Shown here: positions 6,176 through 11,529 of the stretch, in pieces
Numbering within the stretch: the first letter of the stretch is position 1
How the letters are laid out: every line of letters starts with the position of its first letter
Source of the DNA: an uncultured Candidatus Saccharibacteria bacterium
GTDB lineage: Bacteria; Patescibacteriota; Saccharimonadia; Saccharimonadales; Saccharimonadaceae
Length of the DNA stretch: 14,703 bases
Reading direction: 5' to 3'
NCBI GenBank assembly: GCA_938046115.1
Contig: CALIXX010000004.1
Span: forward strand, 1-14,703
The notes under the pieces: generated by a model
What the model saw: only the letters and a program-made list of their open reading frames with translations
Told to the model about the DNA's origin: nothing
Database searches by the model: none
Program-made: the position numbers and the translations under genes

Positions 6176-6742
6176 ATGAAATTATTTGAAAAAAGTTCAA
6201 TACCGAATCACGTACAGATTCATACTGATTCTGTTATTCCACCATCAATCAAGCGCTACGACGGTGCACATACTGCACCAGTTAGCCTGGCAACTGACAT
6301 ACGTCTAGAAGGTGAGGGGCCCAAGCAGTGCCTAGTGGTAGATACCGTCCATACGACGCAGGGCAGTTATATGGATTTTGTCGATCGGCGCATTGTGCCA
6401 ACATGTGATTTTGCAGCTACTGCGTTGCCTGGTATGACAAGCGAGCTGTGTGGCTGGGTGGGCGAAGGTGATGGTGATGGTGATGGTGATGGTGATGGAG
6501 TAGTAAATGTCCTCGCACTTATTCGGCCGGTTGACGTTGCAAAGAGAGGTATGGTTAATGAGCGGCACAGCTCAGAGGTAGTGCGCGCACGGTGTATTGC
6601 TGAGCTCGCTGCTATGGCAATGGCCCAGTACCTGCTCCTTGACAAGCAGGCCGATGCAGATATGACTTTTGACACGAAGACACTGCAAAAAACCATGAAC
6701 AAGCACAGTAAGCGTGGTGACGTAGCAATACTCCTGCCATAA
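6176..6742 (+). CDS. Orphan protein C with a Gly-Asp repeat (hypothetical)
   Basis: 188 residues from the ATG at 6176, family not recognised. No membrane segment or signal peptide. Residues 98-107 are (GD)5, encoded by five perfect GGTGAT hexamers, set after CGWVGE. The surrounding pattern (TDIRLEGEG...CGW...then an Ala-rich helix ending AQYLLLDKQ) can be laid over orphan B (TDLTFDSRG...CGW...VAHFLDNPQQ), so I suspect a shared fold. The repeat is in frame, so copy changes would alter loop length without breaking the gene. The in-frame TTG at 6137 is part of the promoter -35, not a start. A good terminator follows at 6797. Confidence 0.65.
   Translation: MKLFEKSSIPNHVQIHTDSVIPPSIKRYDGAHTAPVSLATDIRLEGEGPKQCLVVDTVHTTQGSYMDFVDRRIVPTCDFAATALPGMTSELCGWVGEGDGDGDGDGDGVVNVLALIRPVDVAKRGMVNERHSSEVVRARCIAELAAMAMAQYLLLDKQADADMTFDTKTLQKTMNKHSKRGDVAILLP
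6467..6496 (+). repeat. (GGTGAT)5 in-frame minisatellite
   Basis: Five perfect copies of GGTGAT inside orphan gene C, coding for Gly-Asp pairs. Length changes by whole hexamers keep the frame. Confidence 0.95.
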
Positions 6743-6796
6743 GCTCATACCTCACAAGGGGTATAGCTACACTATATTGCAAGCCTGTGGAAGCAT

Positions 6797-6830
6797 AAGA
6801 AGCTCGGTCGTTTATACGAGCTTCTTTGCT
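6797..6830 (+). terminator. Intrinsic terminator after orphan gene C
   Basis: AAGAAGCTCG (6797-6806) and CGAGCTTCTT (6817-6826) form a perfect 10-bp stem with a 10-base loop, running into TTTGCTTTGG. It may act in both directions, since AAGAAG on the left gives a T-rich tail on the minus strand for the VOC gene. Confidence 0.85.
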
Positions 6831-6935
6831 TTGGCAGTGACCGGAGCATCGCTACTCGCGGAGAGATCAAACTACCGTGCTTAGCTACTATTGATTGAGA
6901 AAATGATCTTCACGTAGATACCCTGCCACCCACTG

Positions 6936-6956
6936 ATAGGGTAGGGGTGTCCCTAT
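6936..6956 (-). other. Hairpin over the VOC stop codon
   Basis: ATAGGG (6936-6941) and CCCTAT (6951-6956) enclose a 9-base loop and include the TAG stop of the VOC gene. A similar ATAGG...CCTAT hairpin overlaps the NUDIX stop at 3461-3475. Confidence 0.45.
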
Positions 6957-7344
6957 ACAGCAGCGTGGCACACTGCCTCGATGTTATGCCCGTTTGGGTC
7001 GATGAGGAAGGCACCATAATAGTCTGGATGATAGATTGCCCGCACGCCTGGTGCGCCATTGCCCTGCGCCCCCGCTGCTAGACCAGCTGCATAGAATGCA
7101 TCAACCGCTGCCCGCGACGGTGCAGCAAAGGCAAAGTGTAGCGGCGATGATGGCTCGCCGGCGATGATGGCTCGCCTTGCCCAAGCCAAAATATCCCGGT
7201 ATGCTGCGTCCGGTCTGGATTACTAAAGCCTACGCCATATGATTCATCGATTGTTTTGGCATACCCCAGTGGTGTCAATACCGCTTCATAAAAGGCCTTG
7301 CTTGCTTCAATGTCTTTAACGATGATGCCGAAGTGGTCGATCAT
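6953..7344 (-). pseudogene. VOC/glyoxalase-fold protein broken by a 17-bp tandem duplication
   Basis: The N-terminal half (from ATG 7344: MIDHFGIIVKDIEASKAFYE) and the C-terminal half (ending NGHNIEAVCHAAV) are in different frames and meet at a duplicated 17-bp unit (7143-7176). Taking out one copy gives 375 bases, one open frame of 124 residues, the usual size of a small VOC protein, with H4, the His of LHFAFAA and the Glu of NIEAV at the expected metal-ligand positions. VOC enzymes are metal-dependent and include glyoxalases, dioxygenases and antibiotic-binding proteins; the substrate is unknown. AAGGAG at 7352-7357 (minus) is seven bases from the ATG, so it was an expressed gene. As it stands, the product would be a truncated 88-residue chain. 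A sequencing error of exactly 17 duplicated bases is unlikely. Confidence 0.9.
7143..7176. repeat. Perfect 17-bp tandem duplication
   Basis: GGCGATGATGGCTCGCC occurs twice without spacer (7143-7159, 7160-7176). Both copies can encode GEPSSP on the minus strand, in the two different frames of the VOC halves. Seventeen bases is not a multiple of three, so the copy causes the frameshift. Confidence 0.97.
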
Positions 7345-7398
7345 GAGGTATCTCCTTGTGATATACCGCTTAGTATGTTGTCTCCCTATACGCCACAA

Positions 7399-7737
7399 AT
7401 GATGACAGAGGTAATGGGTTCGTAAGGTGAAATGATAGATAAATACAGGTGGGTGATAGGGGTATGGGTATTACTCTCGCCTCCCACTATCACACACAAT
7501 GGAATGAATAGTGGCGTTGATAGCTATACAGCAATGCAAAAGCGAAGAAAATGACTACCCCACAGTGGTCTAGTGCCAGTAAAAAATCTCCACGACTTTT
7601 CCACACCATCCTAGACACTAGATATGGGCACACTATATATAGCGTAGGTAAGGACAGAGCTCTTGACCATAACAGGGGTAGTGATGGTGTGCGGCATCAA
7701 CGTAATGCCGTATATAGCACGTATCTCACACACCATA
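7399..7737. other. Gene-free stretch between the VOC pseudogene and the 7782 gene
   Basis: A 64-codon frame (7551-7745) lacks a ribosome site, runs over the promoter of the next gene and has no recognisable features, so I do not call it. Present are the inverted repeats GTGATAG/CTATCAC (7453-7459, 7487-7493) around GGGGTAT (7459-7465), and CGGCAT/ATGCCG (7692-7697, 7705-7710), which sits upstream of the -10 at 7741 and could be an operator. Confidence 0.5.
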
Positions 7738-7773
7738 TGATATAATTACCTCGATAACCCCATAAACAAGGAG
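7738..7773 (+). promoter_or_regulatory. Promoter and ribosome site of the 7782-rnhA pair
   Basis: Extended -10 TGATATAAT (TATAAT 7741-7746) gives a start near 7753. AAGGAG at 7768-7773 is eight bases before the ATG. This unit has a normal leader. Confidence 0.75.
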
Positions 7774-7781
7774 ACAAGCAG

Positions 7782-8159
7782 ATGAGTAATTTTCCGGTAG
7801 TGCGCGTAGAGCGTGTTGATGTGCGGAATGAGAGCGCGTCGAAAATTGACGTGTGGGCACGCATCAAGAATGAGTCCGACCGGCAGGTGAAGGTTGTGAG
7901 CTGGGAGTATCTAGGGAATATGCGCAACGAGTCGCACACACTTAACCCGGGCAACACGGTGGATGTGATGCTCTACAGCGGTGCACCCAAGAATTATCCA
8001 GACCAAATGTATATTCGCTACGAAGCCGAGCACGATGGTGGCAGGCATTACTTCTTGGCGCGGCACCAGGCGAAGTTTGATGAGCGCTATGATAATAACA
8101 CCAAGTGGTATCGACCATCAGACTGGATGGAGTTCCAGCGCGTGGATCGTGGTAACTAG
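7782..8159 (+). CDS. Small beta-rich protein (hypothetical)
   Basis: 125 residues, no signal peptide or membrane segment. Alternating strands with VWARIKNESDRQVKVVSWEYLGN (starting about residue 24) recall the FxLYD/transglutaminase-like Ig fold, where a strand ending in N-x-S leads to a second strand; this is a weak visual resemblance, not an assignment. The C-terminal part is rich in Tyr, Trp, Arg and Asp (RYDNNTKWYRPSDWMEF). Its stop codon is one base before the start of rnhA, so the two genes are co-transcribed and perhaps translationally coupled; a link to RNA-DNA hybrid processing is only inferred from this. Confidence 0.7.
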   Translation: MSNFPVVRVERVDVRNESASKIDVWARIKNESDRQVKVVSWEYLGNMRNESHTLNPGNTVDVMLYSGAPKNYPDQMYIRYEAEHDGGRHYFLARHQAKFDERYDNNTKWYRPSDWMEFQRVDRGN

Positions 8160-8160
8160 C

Positions 8161-8601
8161 ATGGCAGCCGCTCCACGCATCTTCTACACCGATGGCAGCG
8201 CCAGCCCCAACCCTGGCCCGGGCGGCTATGCCGTCATCGAGCAGGGCAAGCCCGTGGCGCTGGGCAGCGAGCCAGGCAACACGACGAACATCCGCATGGA
8301 GGGGATGGCCCTCATCGCAGCTATGCAGTTAGCTGGGGCTGAGAAATGTGAGATTCATACCGATAGCGAATTTTGGGTCAATGTCCTTACCAAGTGGGCA
8401 CCTGGCTGGGCAGCCAAGGGCTGGCGCAAGAGCAGCGGGCCCATCAAGAATCTCGAGCTGGTGCAAGAAGCCTATGCACTCTATACCACTGTGCAGCCGA
8501 AGCTCGTCTGGGTGCGCGGCCACAACGGCCATGAGCAAAATGAGCTCGCCGACCAATGGGCCAACCGAGCACGAGCTGGGAAGCGGCTTGGAGGAGAGTG
8601 A
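8161..8601 (+). CDS. rnhA: Ribonuclease HI
   Basis: 146 residues, close to the E. coli enzyme length. It cuts RNA in RNA-DNA hybrids using two metal ions. The full active site is visible: D11 (FYTDGSASPNPG), E47 (NIRMEGMAL), D68 (IHTDSEFWV) and D131 (NELADQWAN), plus H121 in VRGHNGHEQNE. The basic handle region (KWAPGWAAKGWRKSSG, residues 78-93) is present. Chosen start is ATG 8161, one base after the upstream stop; earlier in-frame codons are antiparallel readings of the upstream gene. No own ribosome site, so coupling with the upstream gene is likely. TGA is the stop codon, followed by a strong terminator. Confidence 0.96.
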   Translation: MAAAPRIFYTDGSASPNPGPGGYAVIEQGKPVALGSEPGNTTNIRMEGMALIAAMQLAGAEKCEIHTDSEFWVNVLTKWAPGWAAKGWRKSSGPIKNLELVQEAYALYTTVQPKLVWVRGHNGHEQNELADQWANRARAGKRLGGE

Positions 8602-8609
8602 ACAGCAAG

Positions 8610-8635
8610 AAACCGGTCATAGCGACCGGTTTTTT
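8610..8635 (+). terminator. Intrinsic terminator after rnhA
   Basis: AAACCGGTC (8610-8618) and GACCGGTTT (8624-8632) form a 9-bp stem with a 5-base loop (ATAGC), with T continuing to 8635. It starts nine bases after the stop. Confidence 0.95.
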
Positions 8636-8735
8636 AGTTATGGAAAATCTGGCTGCGAGATAACTTGAGTGCAGCAGTATCTTTCTTGTCGCGTTGTGCT
8701 GTATCGACGAGGTAGGTATTCCTAGTATAAATATA

Positions 8736-8744
8736 TGCTATACT
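8736..8744 (+). promoter_or_regulatory. Extended -10 of the metK leader
   Basis: TGCTATACT (TATACT 8739-8744) predicts a start near 8751, just before the riboswitch aptamer. Confidence 0.7.
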
Positions 8745-8756
8745 ATCACCAATATC

Positions 8757-8862
8757 ACTAATATCCAGAGTGCGACGAGGGAATGGCCCGACGACTCGCC
8801 AGCAACCTGCTCGGGAAGCGAGTAAGGTGCTAATTCCAGCCTGTGCGCAGGGAAGATATGAG
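8757..8862 (+). promoter_or_regulatory. SAM-I (S-box) riboswitch aptamer
   Basis: Conserved S-box blocks occur in order: CAGAG (8766-8770), GAGGGAATGGCCCGACGA, AGCAACC (8801-8807), GGTGCTAATTCC (8826-8837) and AAGATATGAGA (8853-8863). P1 forms from ATATC (8761-8765) with GATAT (8855-8859); P2 from GCGA/TCGC; P3 from CTCG/CGAG; P4 from CCTG/CAGG around TGCG. The hairpin between AATTCC and the 3' P1 strand supports SAM-I rather than SAM-IV. It senses S-adenosylmethionine and lies upstream of the SAM synthetase gene, a classic feedback arrangement. Confidence 0.93.
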
Positions 8863-8878
8863 ACGCGTAAGAAGGCAG

Positions 8879-8922
8879 CTCCTTTCTCGCCTGGCATGCA
8901 GGATAAGAGAAGGGAGTTTTTT
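8879..8922 (+). terminator. Riboswitch expression platform: terminator that holds the ribosome site
   Basis: CTCCTTTCTC (8879-8888) pairs with GAGAAGGGAG (8907-8916) over 10 bp with one T-G pair; CCTG/CAGG (8890-8893, 8899-8902) extends it inward. TTTTTT (8917-8922) follows and touches the ATG. The 3' arm contains AGGGAG, the metK ribosome site. AAGAAGG (8869-8875) can pair with CCTTTCT (8881-8887) as an antiterminator. When SAM is bound, P1 forms and the terminator should win (inference from the family). Confidence 0.88.
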
Positions 8923-9933
8923 ATGACAGCAACTACTATAGCATCAGCACAATTCCGTACTGCCGAGAGCGTGAACCCAGGCCACCCCGACAAGCTGTGC
9001 GACCAAATGAGCGACGCCATCCTTGATGCCTATCTAACCCGCGACCCACAGGCACGCGTGGCGGTGGAAGTGTGCGGCGGCCATGGCATGGTGTTTGTGA
9101 CAGGCGAAGTGACGTCGCAGGCGACGGTGGCAGTGGCACCGATTGTACAGCGTTTGGCAGGGAATGAGGTAGAGATAATTGAGCATATTGCTCAGCAGAG
9201 CCCAGAGATTGCTCGTGGTGTGGATGATGGCGGGGCGGGCGACCAAGGCGTGATGATCGGCTATGCTTGCAACGAAACACCCGAGCTGCTCCCATTCGAA
9301 ACAGTGCTGGCGCGACGATTGAACCAATTTTTGTATCAACGTTGGCCCTACGATGGCAAAACGCAAGTAACACTGCGTGGCGGGCAGATCACGGCAATTG
9401 TTGCAAGCTTCCAACACGCACCAAAAGACGAATTAACAGAGGCGGTAGAGGAGTGGCTCCAGCAGCAGACGTATGTGAACACATTTTTTAAGGATAAGCA
9501 ATATGATGTACCAGTGCTACACTGTAACCCAGCAGGGGACTGGCAGATTGGTGGCTTTGCGGCTGATGCTGGCTTGACGGGGCGCAAGCTCATCGTCGAC
9601 AATTATGGGCCACGCGTGCCGATTGGTGGTGGGGCCTTTAGTGGTAAGGACGCCACTAAGGTAGACCGCTCGGCGGCGTACATGGCGCGGCGCATTGCGG
9701 TGGATTATCTGCGACAGCACCACGCACAGGAGGTGCTGGTGCGCCTGGCGTATGCAATCGGCCACGACCAGCCCGTCGAGGCGACTGCTATTATCGATGA
9801 TGTAGAGCAGCCCATTACAGGCTACGACCTCAGCCCGCATGGTATCATCACCTCGCTCCAGCTCACCCAGCCCATCTACGAACCAACCGCTCGCTGGGGG
9901 CACTTTGGTGAGGGGTTTGTGTGGGATCGGTAG
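8923..9933 (+). CDS. metK: S-adenosylmethionine synthetase (methionine adenosyltransferase)
   Basis: Makes SAM from methionine and ATP in the cytosol. 336 residues, against about 380 in E. coli, so a compact form. Seen: ESVNPGHPDKLCDQMSDA (15-32) with the H21-P22-D23-K24 phosphate-site block, GGAGDQGVMIGYA (103-115), KTQVTL (146-151), GGFAADAGLTGRKLIVDNYG (210-229), GGGAFSGKDATKVDRSAAY (235-253), and the C-terminal GHFGEGF. All catalytic blocks are intact. ATG 8923 is chosen over the far upstream in-frame start because the riboswitch occupies that region and AGGGAG at 8911-8916 is six bases away. Regulated by the SAM-I riboswitch directly upstream. Confidence 0.96.
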   Translation: MTATTIASAQFRTAESVNPGHPDKLCDQMSDAILDAYLTRDPQARVAVEVCGGHGMVFVTGEVTSQATVAVAPIVQRLAGNEVEIIEHIAQQSPEIARGVDDGGAGDQGVMIGYACNETPELLPFETVLARRLNQFLYQRWPYDGKTQVTLRGGQITAIVASFQHAPKDELTEAVEEWLQQQTYVNTFFKDKQYDVPVLHCNPAGDWQIGGFAADAGLTGRKLIVDNYGPRVPIGGGAFSGKDATKVDRSAAYMARRIAVDYLRQHHAQEVLVRLAYAIGHDQPVEATAIIDDVEQPITGYDLSPHGIITSLQLTQPIYEPTARWGHFGEGFVWDR

Positions 9934-10035
9934 AGTGGCGAGGTTAAGCTCTTACTGGTAGAATGCGAGTATATAAATCTTATACTATTCTTTTCTACTT
10001 CCCTTCATTGCGCTTCTCTAAAAGCCGCCTCTATA

Positions 10036-10055
10036 AGAGATAGTTGTATCTTTTA
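10036..10055. terminator. Weak bidirectional hairpin between metK and the minus-strand gene
   Basis: AAGAGATA (10036-10043) and TATCTTTT (10048-10055) pair with a GTTG loop and one G-T pair, in the 131-base gap between convergent genes. AT-rich, so weak. Confidence 0.35.
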
Positions 10056-10064
10056 AGCGAGATA

Positions 10065-10805
10065 CTAAGCTGTGCTATGAGTAGCATCGTGCTGTTCGTA
10101 GCTCTTGTATATGGCGTCGAGATGAGGAGAGAGTGTTTCGTGCACGTCGTGCCGTAGCGCGCTATAGCCCGATGGGTCACGCAGCGCATCGCTCATTTCA
10201 TACTGGGCAAGGAGGGCAGACTGGTCTGGCATAACACGGTCCACGACTTGCGCCAGTGCAGCTGTGTCGAATGGGTTGATTAGTGCGGATGAGTTCTGCT
10301 CGCTATTACGCTCGTTTATCATACATTGCAAGTCTCGCACTGTGCTGGTGACAGGCTGGTATTGCTCACCGATGAGCTTGCGCAATTGCCGCGTCTTTTG
10401 GTAGGCACGCCAATGAGCAAATGGGCCATAATGGCCATGATCGGCCAACATAGCTCGGCCACAAACAGCAGCAGGAGTGCCAATCAGTGATACAGCAGAC
10501 CCAATCGTAAAACCTGTTGCCAGTTCTTGCATTGGTGTACCGTCAAATCCATACGCGTAGGTTGCCGCAGCCATTGCACATGCACCGAGCGTGCCAATGC
10601 TTAGGCCGGCTTCGGTGTACTCTTCAAGTAGTGTCACATCTCGTTCGCCAAACTGTGGTGGCACTTTGTGATTGCGACTGCGGATGTAGGCGATGGCAAC
10701 GTCTGGATCGACAGTATCGAGCATAGATTGTGAGCAATCGGCCCACACATGTACTCCGTCATTTATATCTTTGGGGGCGTAGTTGTATCGAGATAGCAGT
10801 GCCAT
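10065..10805 (-). CDS. Orphan protein with a hydrophobic hairpin (hypothetical)
   Basis: 246 residues, family not recognised. Two hydrophobic, small-residue-rich segments (about 66-87 and 95-116) are separated by a short polar turn (DGTPMQE), which suggests a membrane hairpin; the Gly/Ala content could also allow a buried soluble hairpin or a pore-type insertion. The N-terminal 60 residues are soluble (VWADCSQSMLDTVDPDVA), and the 130 C-terminal residues are polar and helical. No signal peptide. The gene has its own near-consensus promoter and an AGGAGA ribosome site five bases before the ATG at 10805, so it is a real, probably well transcribed gene. Confidence 0.75.
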   Translation of the reverse strand: MALLSRYNYAPKDINDGVHVWADCSQSMLDTVDPDVAIAYIRSRNHKVPPQFGERDVTLLEEYTEAGLSIGTLGACAMAAATYAYGFDGTPMQELATGFTIGSAVSLIGTPAAVCGRAMLADHGHYGPFAHWRAYQKTRQLRKLIGEQYQPVTSTVRDLQCMINERNSEQNSSALINPFDTAALAQVVDRVMPDQSALLAQYEMSDALRDPSGYSALRHDVHETLSPHLDAIYKSYEQHDATHSTA

Positions 10806-10840
10806 ATGTCTCTCCTCTCGCTTAAATAAGTAATGTGTCT

Positions 10841-10869
10841 ATGGTAGAAGGGTGTTGCTGCTATGTCAA
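10841..10869 (-). promoter_or_regulatory. Promoter of the minus-strand orphan gene
   Basis: On the minus strand a perfect TTGACA (10869-10864), exactly 17 bases, then TACCAT (10846-10841). Start near 10834, leader about 29 bases with AGGAGA at 10816-10811. Confidence 0.7.
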
Positions 10870-10934
10870 GGTTGTGGATTTGTGAGTGAAATAGGTGTGA
10901 ACGGGTTTGTATGATTGCATTTTTTGTCCTGTTA

Positions 10935-10948
10935 TGCTTTACTATAAC
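10935..10948 (+). promoter_or_regulatory. -10 region of orphan gene B, predicts a leaderless mRNA
   Basis: TGCTTTACT (extended -10, TTTACT 10938-10943) overlaps TATAAC (10943-10948). The ATG at 10954 follows 10 or 5 bases later, so either choice leaves at most a three-base leader. No ribosome site is present. Confidence 0.6.
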
Positions 10949-10953
10949 AATCT

Positions 10954-11481
10954 ATGCGCGAAACAATTGTAACTCCCAAATCGGCAGCAACTGCATATGT
11001 AAGTGCGTTTTTTGTTGGTGAAGAGCGCCCAGCGGCACGGCTTGGTATGGTGACTGACCTCACCTTTGATAGTAGAGGTAAGCCAGAGTTTGACATAGCA
11101 ATTGGTAATTATGGGGGGCACTGGCAGTTTGCTCAGCGTGCTGGTAAGCATGATTTGCGTACACCATTGCCGCTGTGCTGTGCGTATGACCAAGGTATGG
11201 CGTGTGGGTGGTTTGATGAAACACTTGGTGGTAGTGTGGCGCATGGCGTAGACGACCTCCGTGAGACGAATACTCAGACACCTGAAGAAACGCGGCGTAT
11301 ATTGGCACTTGGTGGCTTGGTAGTAGCACATTTTCTGGATAATCCACAGCAGACACTCCTTACTCACCTTAGTAGTCGGCAAGCAGTGGCAATGCAGTCA
11401 TTTAATACAGCACAACTGCAAGCACTTGAGCAAACGCACCACACGCAGCTCATCCCTGGTAGTGCAACATTACCACAATAG
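10954..11481 (+). CDS. Orphan protein B (hypothetical)
   Basis: 175 residues, family not recognised, soluble, no signal peptide. N-terminal beta strands (AATAYVSAFFVG; FDIAIGNYGGHWQF) are followed by MACGWFDETLGG and a helix RRILALGGLVVAHFLDNPQQ. It shares ARLG-x15-DI-x-h-GN with orphan A (1705) without gaps, and the C-terminal helix pattern with A, plus TD(L/I) and CGW with orphan C (6176). I infer a divergent paralogous family. Leaderless start. 48 bases separate its stop from the helicase start, but the helicase has its own promoter. Confidence 0.7.
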   Translation: MRETIVTPKSAATAYVSAFFVGEERPAARLGMVTDLTFDSRGKPEFDIAIGNYGGHWQFAQRAGKHDLRTPLPLCCAYDQGMACGWFDETLGGSVAHGVDDLRETNTQTPEETRRILALGGLVVAHFLDNPQQTLLTHLSSRQAVAMQSFNTAQLQALEQTHHTQLIPGSATLPQ

Positions 11482-11493
11482 ACTACACATACT

Positions 11494-11522
11494 TTGCCTC
11501 TCACCCCACAACCTTGTATACT
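11494..11522 (+). promoter_or_regulatory. Promoter of the helicase gene, predicts a leaderless mRNA
   Basis: TTGCCT (11494-11499), exactly 17 bases, then TATACT (11517-11522). Seven bases separate it from the ATG at 11530, giving a start point at about 11529. This also rules out the in-frame TTG at 11494 as a start, since it is the -35. Confidence 0.75.
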
Positions 11523-11529
11523 AGAACCT

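Noticed and set aside
7551..7745. 64-codon frame on the plus strand
   Set aside because: No ribosome site, no recognisable motif, and it overlaps the promoter of the 7782 gene.
8757..8862. SAM-IV instead of SAM-I class for the metK leader
   Set aside because: A P4 hairpin (CCTG/CAGG) follows AATTCC and leads straight to the 3' P1 strand, as in SAM-I.
8634..9020. 128-codon minus-strand frame over the riboswitch and metK start
   Set aside because: It is the complement of the riboswitch and metK; no start signals.
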